From Chlorocebus sabaeus (taxonomy: Eukaryota; Chordata; Mammalia; Primates; Cercopithecidae), in NCBI RefSeq assembly GCF_047675955.1, contig NC_132916.1, positions 72,719,481 to 72,783,480 on the forward strand: a DNA stretch of 64,000 bases, written 5' to 3'. Made by a program: the position numbers and the translations under genes. Shown in pieces: positions 25,793-38,800 of this stretch. The notes under the pieces are model-generated. The model ran no database searches. It worked only from the letters and a program-made list of their open reading frames with translations, and was not told the origin of the DNA. How positions within the stretch are numbered: position 1 is the first letter of the stretch; each line of letters opens with the position of its first letter.

Positions 25793-28700
25793 TAGCCCTC
25801 TAAGGGCTTCCAAATATCCCTTTGCCAATTCCACAAGAACAGCCTTAGCGAAAGGCTTCTTGAAGTGAAAGATGTAACTCTGTGAGATGAATTAACAGAA
25901 CACAGAGCAGTTTCTCAGAAAGCTTGTTTCCAGTTTTGAACGGAAGATATTTAATTTTTCACCATAGCCCTCTATGGGCTTCCAAATATCCCTTTGCCAA
26001 TTCCACAAGAACAGCCTTAGCGAAAGGCTTCTAGAAGGGAAAGATGTAACTCTGTGAGGTGAATTAACAGAACACAGAGCAGATTCTCAGAAAGCTTCTT
26101 TCCAGTTTTGAATGGAAGATATTTCCTTTTTCACCATTGCCCTCTATGGGCTTCCAAATATCCCTTTGCCAATTCCACAAGAACAGCCTTAGCGAAAGGA
26201 TTCTTGAAGGGAAAGATGTAACTCTGTGAGATGAATTAACAGAACACAGAGCAGTTTCTCAGAAAGCTTCTTTCCAGTTTTGAACGGAAGATATTTCCTT
26301 TTTCACCATAGCCCTCTATGGGCTTCCAAATATCCCTTTGCCAAATCCACAAGAACAGCCTTAGCGAAAGGCTTCTTGAAGGGAAAGATGTAACTCTGTG
26401 AGATGAATTAACCGAACACAGAGCAGTTTCTCAGAAAGCCTCTTTCCAGTTTTGTACGGAAGATATTTCCTTTTTCACCATAGCCCTCTATGGGCTTCCA
26501 AATATCCCTTTGCCAATTCCACAAGAACAGCCTTAGGGAAAGTCTTCTTGAAGGGAAAGATGTAATTCTGTGAGATGAATTAACAGAACACAGAGCAATA
26601 TCTCAGAAAGCTTCTTTCCAGTTTTGAACGGAAGATATTTCCTTTTTCACCATAGCCCTCTATGGGCTTCCAAATATCCCTTTGCCAATTCCACAAGAAC
26701 AGCCTTAGCGAAAGTCTTCTTGAAGGGAAAGATGTAACTCTGTGAGATGAATTAACAGAACACAGAGCAGTTTCTCAGAAAGCTTCTTTCCAGTTTTGAA
26801 CGGAAGATATTTCCTTTTTCAACATAGCCCTCTATGGGCTTCCAAATATCCCTTTGCCAATTCCACAAGAACAGCCTTAGCGAAAGGCTTCTTGAAGGGA
26901 AAGATGTAACTCTGTGAGATGAATTAACAGAACACAGAGCAGTTTCTCAGAAAGCATCTTTCCAGTTTTGAACGGAAGATATTTCCTTTTTCACCATAGC
27001 CCTCTATGGGCTTCCAAATATCCCTTTGCCAATTCCGCAAGAACAGCCTTAGCGAAAGGCTTCCTGAAGGGAAAGATGTAACTCTGTGAGATGAATTAAC
27101 AGAACACAGAGCAGTTTCTCAGAAAGCTTCTTTCCAGTTTTGAACGGAAGATATTTCCTTTTTCACCATAGCCCTCTATGGGCTTCCAAATATCCCTTTG
27201 CCAATTCCACAAGAACAGCCTTAGCGAAAGGCTTCTTGAAGGGAAAGATGTAACTCTGTGAGATGAATTAACAGAACACAGAGCAGTTTCTCAGAAAGCT
27301 TCTTTCCAGTTTTGAACGGAAGATATTTCCTTTTTCACCATAGCCCTCTAAGGGCTTCCAAATATCCCTTTGCCAATTCCACAAGAACAGCCTTAGCGAA
27401 AGGCTTCTTGAAGGGAAAGATGTAACTCTGTGAGATGAATTAACAGAACACAGAGCAGTTTCTCAGAAAGCTTCTTTCCAGTTTTAAACGGAAGATATTT
27501 CCTTTTTCACCATAGCCCTCTATGGGCTTCCAAATATCCCTTTGCCAATTCCACAAGAACAGCCTTAGCGAAAGGCTTCTTGAAGGGAAAGATGTAACTC
27601 TGTGAGAAGAATTAGCAGAACACAGAGCAGTTTCTCAGAAAGCTTCTTTCCAATTTTGAACGGAAGATATTTCCTTTTTCACCATAGCCCTCTATGGGCT
27701 TCCAAATATCCCTTTGCCAATTCCACAAGAACTGCCTTAGCGAAAGGCTTCTTGAAGGGAAAGATGTAACTCTGTGAGATGAATTAACAGAACACAGAGC
27801 AGTTTCTCAGAAAGCTTCTTTCCAGTTTTGAACGGAAGATATTTCCTTTTTCACCATAGCCCTCGATGGGATTCCAAATATCCCTTTGCCAATTCCACAA
27901 GAACAGACTTAGCGAAAGGCTTCTTGAAGGGAAATATGTAACTCTGTGAGATGAATTAACAGAACACAGAGCAGTTTCTCAGAAAGCTTCTTTCCAGTTT
28001 TGAACGGAAGATATTTCCTTTTTCAGCATAGCCCTCTATGGGCTTCCAAATATCCCTTTGCCAATTCCACAAGAACAGCCTTAGCGAAAGGCTTCTTGAA
28101 GGGAAAGATGTAACTCTGTGAGATGAATTAACAGAACACAGAGCAGTTTCTCAGAAAGCTTCTTTCCAGTTTTGAACGGAAGATATTTTCTTTTTCACCA
28201 TAGCCCTCTATGGGCTTCCAAATATCCCTTTGCCAATTCCACAAGAACAGCCTTAGCGAAAGGCTTCTTGAAGTGAAAGATGTAACTCTGTGAGATGAAT
28301 TAACAGAACACAGAGCAGTTTCTCAGAAAGCTTCTTTCCAGTTTTGAACGGAAGATATTTCCTTTTTCACCATAGCCCTCTATGGGCTTCTAAATATCCC
28401 TTTTCCAATTCCACAAGAACAGCCTTAGCGGAAGGCTTCCTGAAGGAAAAGATGTAACTCTGTGAGATGAATTAACAGAACACAGAGCAGTTTCTCAGAA
28501 AGATTCTTTCCAGTTTTGAACGGAAGATATTTCCTTTTTCACCATAGCCCTCTATGGGCTTCCAAATATCCCTTTGCCAATTCCACAAGAACAGCCTTAG
28601 CGAAAGGCTTGTTGAAGGGAAAGATGTAACTCTGTGAGATGAATTAACAGAACACAGAGCAGTTTCTCAGAAAGCTTCTTTCCAGTTTTGAACGGAAGAT

Positions 28701-29060
28701 ATTTCCTTTTTCACCATAGCCCTCTATGGGCTTCCAAATATCCCTTTGCCAATTCCACAAGAACAGCCTTAGCAAAAGGCTTCTTGAAGGGAAAGATGTA
28801 ACTCTGTGAGATGAATTAACAGAACACAGAGCAGTTTCTCAGAAAGCTTCTTTCCAGTTTTGAACGGAAGATATTTCCTTTTTCACCATAGCCCTCTATG
28901 GGCTTCCAAATATCTCTTTGCCAATTCCACAAGAACAGCCTTAGCGAAAGGCTTCTTGAAGGGAAAAATGTAACTCTGTGAGATGAATTAACAGAACACA
29001 GAGCAGTTTCTCAGAAAGCTTCTTTCCAGTTTGGAACGGAAGATATTTCCTTTTTCACCA
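25793..29060 (-). repeat. HOR B unit 1 (19 monomers, 3,268 bp)
   Basis: Nineteen monomers of exactly 172 bp, b4 to b22. Diagnostic marks: b4 'gaagtgaaag', 'agcttgtttcc' and 'tttaatttttc'; b5 'cttctagaag' (makes an XbaI site) and 'gaggtgaatt'; b7 'ttaaccgaac' and 'gtacgg'; b8 'agggaaagtc' and 'gtaattctg'; b10 'aaagcatc'; b11 'ttccgcaag'; b13 'gttttaaacgg'; b15 'gaactgcc'; b16 'ctcgatggg'; b19 'gcggaagg' and 'gaaagattc'; b20 'cttgttg'; b21 'agcaaaagg'; b22 'atctctttg' and 'gtttggaacgg'. Unit 2 repeats the order directly after it. Confidence 0.9.
26030..26035. other. XbaI site marking HOR B monomer b5
   Basis: 'cttctagaag' in place of 'cttcttgaag' creates TCTAGA, seen at 26030, 29298, 42539, 47353 and 63341, once per B unit. 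The diverged B fragment at 54507-55538 lacks it. Confidence 0.85.
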
Positions 29061-32000
29061 TAGCCCTCTAAGGGCTTCCAAATATCCCTTTGCCAATTCC
29101 ACAAGAACAGCCTTAGCGAAAGGCTTCTTGAAGTGAAAGATGTAACTCTGTGAGATGAATTAACAGAACACAGAGCAGTTTCTCAGAAAGCTTGTTTCCA
29201 GTTTTGAACGGAAGATATTTAATTTTTCACCATACCCCTCTATGGGCTTCCAAATATCCCTTTGCCAATTCCACAAGAACAGCCTTAGCGAAAGGCTTCT
29301 AGAAGGGAAAGATGTAACTCTGTGAGGTGAATTAACAGAACACAGAGCAGATTCTCAGAAAGCTTCTTTCCAGTTTTGAATGGAAGATATTTCCTTTTTC
29401 ACCATAGCCCTCTATGGGCTTCCAAATATCCCTTTGCCAATTCCACAAGAACAGCCTTAGCGAAAGGATTCTTGAAGGGAAAGATGTAACTCTGTGAGAT
29501 GAATTAACAGAACACAGAGCAGTTTCTCAGAAAGCTTCTTTCCAGTTTTGAACGGAAGATATTTCCTTTTTCACCATAGCCCTCTATGGGCTTCCAAATA
29601 TCCCTTTGCCAAATCCACAAGAACAGCCTTAGCGAAAGGCTTCTTGAAGGGAAAGATGTAACTCTGTGAGATGAATTAACCGAACACAGAGCAGTTTCTC
29701 AGAAAGCCTCTTTCCAGTTTTGTACGGAAGATATTTCCTTTTTCACCATAGCCCTCTATGGGCTTCCAAATATCCCTTTGCCAATTCCACAAGAACAGCC
29801 TTAGGGAAAGTCTTCTTGAAGGGAAAGATGTAATTCTGTGAGATGAATTAACAGAACACAGAGCAATTTCTCAGAAAGCTTCTTTCCAGTTTTGAACGGA
29901 AGATATTTCCTTTTTCACCATAGCCCTCTATGGGCTTCCAAATATCCCTTTGCCAATTCCACAAGAACAGCCTTAGCGAAAGTCTTCTTGAAGGGAAAGA
30001 TGTAACTCTGTGAGATGAATTAACAGAACACAGAGCAGTTTCTCAGAAAGCTTCTTTCCAGTTTTGAACGGAAGATATTTCCTTTTTCAACATAGCCCTC
30101 TATGGGCTTCCAAATATCCCTTTGCCAATTCCACAAGAACAGCCTTAGCGAAAGGCTTCTTGAAGGGAAAGATGTAACTCTGTGAGATGAATTAACAGAA
30201 CACAGAGCAGTTTCTCAGAAAGCATCTTTCCAGTTTTGAACGGAAGATATTTCCTTTTTCACCATAGCCCTCTATGGGCTTCCAAATATCCCTTTGCCAA
30301 TTCCGCAAGAACAGCCTTAGCGAAAGGCTTCCTGAAGGGAAAGATGTAACTCTGTGAGATGAATTAACAGAACACAGAGCAGTTTCTCAGAAAGCTTCTT
30401 TCCAGTTTTGAACGGAAGATATTTCCTTTTTCACCATAGCCCTCTATGGGCTTCCAAATATCCCTTTGCCAATTCCACAAGAACAGCCTTAGCGAAAGGC
30501 TTCTTGAAGGGAAAGATGTAACTCTGTGAGATGAATTAACAGAACACAGAGCAGTTTCTCAGAAAGCTTCTTTCCAGTTTTGAACGGAAGATATTTCCTT
30601 TTTCACCATAGCCCTCTAAGGGCTTCCAAATATCCCTTTGCCAATTCCACAAGAACAGCCTTAGCGAAAGGCTTCTTGAAGGGAAAGATGTAACTCTGTG
30701 AGATGAATTAACAGAACACAGAGCAGTTTCTCAGAAAGCTTCTTTCCAGTTTTAAACGGAAGATATTTCCTTTTACACCATAGCCCTCTATGGGCTTCCA
30801 AATATCCCTTTGCCAATTCCACAAGAACAGCCTTAGCGAAAGGCTTCTTGAAGGGAAAGATGTAACTCTGTGAGAAGAATTAGCAGAACACAGAGCAGTT
30901 TCTCAGAAAGCTTCTTTCCAATTTTGAACGGAAGATATTTCCTTTTTCACCATAGCCCTCTATGGGCTTCCAAATATCCCTTTGCCAATTCCACAAGAAC
31001 TGCCTTAGCGAAAGGCTTCTTGAAGGGAAAGATGTAACTCTGTGAGATGAATTAACAGAACACAGAGCAGTTTCTCAGAAAGCTTCTTTCCAGTTTTGAA
31101 CGGAAGATATTTCCTTTTTCACCATAGCCCTCGATGGGATTCCAAATATCCCTTTGCCAATTCCACAAGAACAGACTTAGCGAAAGGCTTCTTGAAGGGA
31201 AAGATGTAACTCTGTGAGATGAATTAACAGAACACAGAGCAGTTTCTCAGAAAGCTTCTTTCCAGTTTTGAACGGAAGATATTTCCTTTTTCAGCATAGC
31301 CCTCTATGGGCTTCCAAATATCCCTTTGCCAATTCCACAAGAACAGCCTTAGCGAAAGGCTTCTTGAAGGGAAAGATGTAACTCTGTGAGATGAATTAAC
31401 AGAACACAGAGCAGTTTCTCAGAAAGCTTCTTTCCAGTTTTGAACGGAAGATATTTTCTTTTTCACCATAGCCCTCTATGGGCTTCCAAATATCCCTTTG
31501 CCAATTCCACAAGAACAGCCTTAGCGAAAGGCTTCTTGAAGTGAAAGATGTAACTCTGTGAGATGAATTAACAGAACACAGAGCAGTTTCTCAGAAAGCT
31601 TCTTTCCAGTTTTGAACGGAAGATATTTCCTTTTTCACCATAGCCCTCTATGGGCTTCTAAATATCCCTTTTCCAATTCCACAAGAACAGCCTTAGCGGA
31701 AGGCTTCCTGAAGGAAAAGATGTAACTCTGTGAGATGAATTAACAGAACACAGAGCAGTTTCTCAGAAAGATTCTTTCCAGTTTTGAACGGAAGATATTT
31801 CCTTTTTCACCATAGCCCTCTATGGGCTTCCAAATATCCCTTTGCCAATTCCACAAGAACAGCCTTAGCGAAAGGCTTGTTGAAGGGAAAGATGTAACTC
31901 TGTGAGATGAATTAACAGAACACAGAGCAGTTTCTCAGAAAGCTTCTTTCCAGTTTTGAACGGAAGATATTTCCTTTTTCACCATAGCCCTCTATGGGCT

Positions 32001-32328
32001 TCCAAATATCCCTTTGCCAATTCCACAAGAACAGCCTTAGCAAAAGGCTTCTTGAAGGGAAAGATGTAACTCTGTGAGATGAATTAACAGAACACAGAGC
32101 AGTTTCTCAGAAAGCTTCTTTCCAGTTTTGAACGGAAGATATTTCCTTTTTCACCATAGCCCTCTATGGGCTTCCAAATATCTCTTTGCCAATTCCACAA
32201 GAACAGCCTTAGCGAAAGGCTTCTTGAAGGGAAAAATGTAACTCTGTGAGATGAATTAACAGAACACAGAGCAGTTTCTCAGAAAGCTTCTTTCCAGTTT
32301 GGAACGGAAGATATTTCCTTTTTCACCA
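29061..32328 (-). repeat. HOR B unit 2 (19 monomers, 3,268 bp)
   Basis: Direct tandem copy of the preceding unit at a spacing of exactly 3,268 bp. All b4-b22 marks recur in order. Small differences include 'gcaatttctc' where unit 1 has 'gcaatatctc' in b8, 'ttttacacc' near 30775, and 'caccatagcc' where unit 1 has 'caccattgcc' at the end of b5. After b22 the array returns to the A terminus. Confidence 0.9.
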
Positions 32329-32844
32329 TAGCCCTCTATGGGCTTCCAAATATCCCTTTGCCAATTCCACAAGAACAGCCTTAGCGAAAGGCTTCTTGAA
32401 GGGAAAGATGTAACTCTGTGAGATGAATTCACAGAACACAGAGCAGTTTCTCAGAAAGCTTCTTTCCAGTTTTGAACGGAAGATATTTCCTTTTTCACCG
32501 TAGCCCTCTATGGGTTTCCAAATATCCCTTTGCCAATTCCACAAGAACAGCGTTAGCGAAAGGCTTCCTGAAGGGAAAGATGTAACTCTGTGAGATGAAT
32601 TAACAGAACACAGAGCAGTTTCTCAGAAAGCTTCTTTCCAGTTTTGAACGGAAGATATTTCCTTTTTCACCATAGCCCTCTATGGGCTTCCAAATATCCC
32701 TTTGCCAATTCCACAAGAACAGCCTTAGCGAAAGGCTCGCTGAAGGGAAAGATGTAACTCTGTGAGATGAATTAACAGAACACAGAGCAGTATCCCAGAA
32801 AGGTTCTTTCCAGTTTTGAACGGAAGATATTTCCTTTTTCACCA
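32329..32844 (-). repeat. HOR A terminus (last three A monomers)
   Basis: Three monomers with 'ttcacag', 'atgggtttcc', and 'ctcgctg' plus 'cccagaaaggttc' equal 15820-16335 at the end of A copy 2. They follow a 'gtttggaacgg' monomer carrying 'atctctttg', exactly as in A copy 2. They close the 96-monomer super-unit 16336-32844. Confidence 0.85.
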
Positions 32845-35800
32845 TAGCTCTCTGTGGGCTTCCAGATATCCCTTTGCCAATTCCACAAGAACAGCCTTAG
32901 CGAAAGGCTTCTTGAAGGGAAAGATGTAACTCTGTGAGATGAATTAACAGAACACAGAGCAGTTTCTCAGAAAGCTTCTTTCCAGTTTTGAACGGAAGAT
33001 ATTTCCTTTTTCACCATAGCCCTCTAAGGGCTTCCAAATATCCCTTTGCCAATTCCACAAGAACAGCCTTAGCGAATGGATTCTTGAAGGGAAAGATGTA
33101 ACTCTGTGAGATGAATTAACAGAACACAGAGCAGTTTCTCAGAAAGCTTCTCTCCAGTTTTGAACGGAAGATATTTCCTTTTTCACCATAGCCCTCTATG
33201 GGCTTCCAAATATCCCTTTGCCAATTCCACAAGAACAGCCTTAGCGAAAGGCTTCTTGAAGGGAAAGATATAACTCTGTGAGATGAATTAACAGAACACA
33301 GAGCAGTTTCTCAGAAAGCTTCTTTCCAGTTTTGAACGGAAGATATTTCCTTTTTCACCATAGCCCTCTAAGGGCTTCCAAATATCCCTTTGCCAATTCC
33401 ACAAGAACAGCCTTAGCGAAAGGTTTCTTGAAGGGAAAGATGTAACTCTGTGAGATGAATTAACAGAACACAGAGCAGTTTCTCAGAAAGCTTCTTTCCA
33501 GTTTTGAACGGAAGATATTTCCTTTTTCACCATAGCCCTCTATGGGCTTCCAAATATCCCTTTGCCAAATCTACAAGAACAGCCTTAGCGAAAGGCTTCT
33601 TGAAGGGAAAGATGTAACTCTGTGAGATGAATTAACAGAACACAGAGCAGTTTCTCAGAAAGCTTCTTTCCAGTTTTGTACGGAAGATATTTCCTTTTTC
33701 ACCATAGCCCTCTATGGGCTTCCAAATATCCCTTTGCCAATTCCACAAGAACAGCCTTAGCGAAAGGCTTCTTGAAGGGAAAGATGTAACTCTGTGAGAT
33801 GAATTAACAGAACACAGAGCAGTTTCTCAGAAAGCTTCTTTCCAGTTTTGAACGGAAGATATTTCCTTTTTCAGCATAGCCCTCTATGGGCTTCCAAATA
33901 TCCCTTTGCCAATTCCACAAGAACAGCCTTAGCGAAAGGCTTCTTGAAGGGAAAGATGTAACTCTGTGAGATGAATTAACAGAACACAGAGCAGTTTCTC
34001 AGAAAGCTTCTTTCCAGTTTTGAACGGAAGATATTTTCTTTTTCACCATAGCCCTCTATGGGCTTCCAAATATCCCTTTGCCAATTCCACAAGAACAGCC
34101 TTAGCGAAAGGCTTCTTGAAGGGAAAGATGTAACTCTGTGAGATGAATTAACAGAACACAGAGCAGTTTCTCAGAAAGCTTCTTTCCAGTTTTGAACGGA
34201 AGATATTTCCTTTTTCACCATAGCCCTCTATGGGCTTCCAAATATCCCTTTGCCAATTCCACAAGAGCAGCATTAGCGAAAGGCTTCTTGAAGGGAAAGA
34301 TGTAACTCTGTGAGATGAATTAACAGAACACAGAGCAGTTTCTCAGAAAGCTTCTTTCCAGTTTTGAACGGAAGGTATTTCCTTTTTCACCATAGCCCTC
34401 TATGGGCTTGCAAATATCCCTTTGCCAATTGCACAAGTACAGCCTTAGCGAAAGGCTTCTTGAAGGGAAAGATGTAACTCTGTGAGATGTATTAACAGAA
34501 CACAGAGCAGTTTCTCAGAAAGCTTCTTTCCAGTTTTGAACGGAAGATATTTCCTTTTTCACCATAGCCCTCTATGGGCTTCCAAATATGCCTTTGCCAA
34601 TTGCACAAGAACAGCCTTAGCGAAAGGCTTCTTGAAGGGAAAGATGTAACTCTGTGAGATGAATTAACAGAACACAGAGCAGTTTCTCAGAAAGCTTCTT
34701 TCCAGTTTTGAACGGAAGATATTTCCTTTTTCACCATAGCCCTCTATGGGCTTCCAAATATCCCTTTGCCAATTCCACAAGAACAGCCTTAGCAAAAGGC
34801 TTCTTGAAGGGAAAGATGTAACTCTGTGAGATGAATTAACAGAACACAGAGCAGTTTCTCAGAAAGCTTCTTTCCAGTTTTGAACGGAAGATATTTCCTT
34901 TTCCACCATAGCCCTCTATGGGCTTCCAAATATCCCTTTGCCAATTCCACAAGAACAGCCTTAGCGAAAGGCTTCTTGAAGGGAAAAATGTAACTCTGTG
35001 AGATGAATTAACAGAACACAGAGCAGTTTCTCAGAAAGCTTCTTTCCTGTTTTGAACGGAAGATATTTCCTTTTTCACCATAGCCCTCTATGGGCTTCCA
35101 AATATCCCTTTGCCAAATCCACAAGAACAGCCTTAGCGAAAGGCTTCCTGAAGGGAAAGATGTAACTCTGTGAGATGAATTAACAGAACACAGAGCAGTT
35201 TCTCAGAAAGCTTCTTTCCAGTTTTGAACGGAAGATATTTCCTTTTTCACCATAGCCCTCTCTGGGCTTCCAAATATCCCTTTGCCAATTCCACAAGAAC
35301 AGCCTTAGCGAAAGGCTTCTTGAAGGGAAAGATGTAACTCTGTGAGATGAATTAACAGAACACAGAGCAGTTTTTCAGAAAGCTTCTTTCCAGTTTTGAA
35401 TGGAAGATATTGCCTTTTTCACCATAGCCCCCTTGGGGTTCCAAATATCCCTTTGCCAATTCCACAAGAACAGCCTTAGCGAAAGGCTTCTTGAAGGGAA
35501 TGATGTAACTCTGTGAGATGAATTAACAGAACACAGAGCAGTTTCTCAGAAAGCTTCTTTCCAGTTTTGAACGGAAGATATTTCCTTTTTCACCATAGCC
35601 CTCTAAGGGCTTCCAAATATCCCTTTGCCAATTCCACAAGAACAGCCTTAGCGAAAGGCTTCTTGAAGGGAAAGATGTAACTCTGTGAGATGAATTAACA
35701 GAACACAGAGCAGTTTCTCAGAAAGCTTCTTTCCAGTTTTGAACGGAAGGTATTTCCTTTTTCACCATAGCCCTCTATGGGCTTCCAAATATCCCTTTGC

Positions 35801-38800
35801 CAATTCCACAAGAACAGCCTTAGCGAAAGGCTTCTTGAAGGGAAAGATGTAACTCTGTGAGAAGAATTAGCAGAACACAGAGCAGTTTCTCAGAAAGCTT
35901 CTTTCCAATTTTGAACGGAAGATATTTCCTTTTTCACCATAGCCCTCTATGGGCTTCCAAATATCCCTTTGCCAATTCCACAAGAACAGCCTTAGCGAAA
36001 GGCTTCTTGAAGGGAAAGATGTAACTCTGTGAGATGAATTAACAGAACACAGAGCAGTTTCTCAGAAAGCTTCTTTCCAGTTTTGAACGGAAGATATTTC
36101 CTTTTTCACCATAGCCCTCTATGGGATTCCAAATATCCCTTTGCCAATTCCACAAGAACAGCCTTAGCGAAAGGCTTCTTGAAGGGAAAGATGTAACTCT
36201 GTGAGATGAATTAACAGAACACAGAGCAGTTTCTCAGAAAGCTTCTTTCCAGTTTTGAACGGAAGATATTTCCTTTTTCAGCATAGCCCTCTATGGGCTT
36301 CCAAATATCCCTTTGCCAATTCCACAAGAACAGCCTTAGCGAAAGGCTTCCTGAAGGGAAAGATGTAACTCTGTGAGATGAATTAACAGAACACAGAGCA
36401 GTTTCTCAGAAAGCTTCTTTCCAGTTTTGAACGGAAGATATTTTCTTTTTCACCATAGCCCTCTATGGGCTTCCAAATATCCCTTTGCCAATTCCACAAG
36501 AACAGCCTTAGCGAAAGGCTTCTTGAAGTGAAAGATGTAACTCTGTGAGATGAATTAACAGAACACAGAGCAGTTTCTCAGAAAGCTTCTTTCCAGTTTT
36601 GAACGGAAGATATTTCCTTTTTCACCATAGCCCTCTATGGGCTTCCAAATATCCCTTTGCCAATTCCACAAGAGCAGCATTAGCGAAAGGCTTCTTGAAG
36701 GGAAAGATGTAACTCTGTGAGATGAATTAACAGAACACAGAGCAGTTTCTCAGAAAGCTTCTTTCCAGTTTTGAACGGAAGATATTTCCTTTTTCACCAT
36801 AGCCCTCTATGGGCTTCCAAATATCCCTTTGCCAATTCCACAAGAACAGCCTTAGCGAAAGGCTTCTTGAAGGGAAAGATGTAACTCTGTGAGATGTATT
36901 AACAGAACACAGAGCAGTTTCTCAGAAAGCTTCTTTCCAGTTTGGAACGGAAGATATTTCCTTTTTCACCATAGCCCTCTATGGGCTTCCAAATATCCCT
37001 TTTCCAATTCCACAAGAGCAGCATTAGCGAAAGGCTTCTTGAAGGGAAAGATGTAACTCTGTGAGATGAATTAACAGAACACAGAGCAATTTCTCAGAAA
37101 GCTTCTTTCCAGTTTTGAACGGAAGATATTTCCTTTTTCACCATAACCCTCTATGGTCTTCCAAATATCCCTTTGCCAATTCCACAAGAACAGCCTTAGC
37201 GAAAGGCTCGCTGAAGGGAAAGATGTAACTCTGTGAGATGAATTAACAGAACACAGAGCAGTTTCCCAGAAAGGTTCTTTCCAGTTTTGAACGGAAGATA
37301 TTTCCTTTTTCACCATAGCCCTCTAAGGGCTTCCAAATATCCCTTTGCCAATTCCACAAGAACAGCCTTAGCGAAAGGCTTCCTGAAGGGAAAGATGTAA
37401 CTCTGTGAGATGAATTAACAGAACACAGAGCAGTTTCTCAGAAAGCTTCTTTCCAGTTTTGAACGGAAGATATTTCCTTTTTCACCATAGCCCTCTATGG
37501 GCTTCCAAATATCCCTTTGCCAATTCCACAAGAACAGGTTTAGCGAAAGGCTTCTTGAAGGTAAAGATGTAACTCTGTGAGATGAATTAACAGAACACAG
37601 AGCAGTTTCTCAGAAAGCTTCTTTCCAGTTTTGAACGGAAGATATTTCCTTTTTCACCATAGCCCTCTATGGGATTCCAAATATCCCTTTGCCAATTCCA
37701 CAAGAACAGCCTTAGCGAAAGGCTTCTTGAAGGGAAAGATGTAACTCTGTGAGATGAATTCACAGAACACAGAGCAGTTTCTCAGAAAGCTTCTTTCCAG
37801 TTTTGAACGGAAGTTATTTCCTTTTTCACCATAGCCCTCTATGGGCTTCCAAATATCCCTTTGCCAATTCCACAAGAACAGCCTTAGCGAAAGGCTTCTT
37901 GAAGGGAAAGATGTAACTCTGTGAGATGAATTAACAGAACACAGAGCAGTTTCTCAGAAAGCTTCTTTCAAGTTTTGAACGGAAGATATTTCCTTTTTCA
38001 CCATAGCCCTCTAAGGGCTTCCAAATATATCTTTGCCAATTCCACAAGAACAGCCTTAGCGAAAGGCTTCTTGAAGGGAAACATTTAACTCTGTGAGATG
38101 AATTAACAGAACACAGAGCTGTTTCTCAGAAAGCTTCTTTCCAGTTTTGAACGGAAGATATTTCCTTTTTCACCATAGCCCTCTATGGGCTTCCAAATAT
38201 CCCTTTGCCAATTCCACAAGAACAGCCTTAGCGAAAGGCTTCTTGAAGGGAAAGATGTAACTCTGTGAGATGAATTAGCAGAACACAGAGCAGTTTCTCA
38301 GAAAGCTTCTTTCCAGTTTTGAACGGAAGATATTTCCTTTTTCACCATAGCCCTCTTTGGGCTTCCAAATATCCCTTTGCCAAATCCACAAGAACAGCCT
38401 TAGCGAAAGGCTTCTTGAAGGGAAAGATGTAACTCTGTGAGATGAATTAACAGAACACAGAGCAGTTTCTCAGGAAGCTTCTTTCCAGTTTTGAACGGAA
38501 GATATTTCCTTTTTCACCATAGCCCTCTATGGGCTTCCAGATATCCCTTTGCCAATTCCACAAGAACAGCCTTAGCGAAAGGCTTCTTGAAGGGAAAGAT
38601 GTAACTCTGTGAGATGAATTAACAGAACACAGAGCAGTTTCTCAGAAAGCTTCTTTCCAGTTTTGAACGGAAGATATTTCCTTTTTCACCATAGCCCTCT
38701 AAGGGCTTCCAAATATCCCTTTGCCAATTCCACAAGAACAGCCTTAGCGAAAGGCTTCTTGAAGGGAAAGATGTAACTCTGTGAGATGAATTAACAGAAC

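Larger units (their letters stand above)
16336..32844 (-). repeat. 96-monomer super-unit (16,509 bp), first copy
   Basis: A copy 3 (52) + b1-b3 (3) + B (19) + B (19) + A terminus (3) = 96 monomers, three of them 171 bp, giving 16,509 bp. Every landmark checked from 16336 to about 28100 recurs at +16,509, for example 'ctctttggg' at 21846 and 38355, 'cttggggttcc' at 18916 and 35425, and 'agcttgtttc' at 25921 and 42430. Very few substitutions separate the copies, which suggests a recent duplication. Confidence 0.88.
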
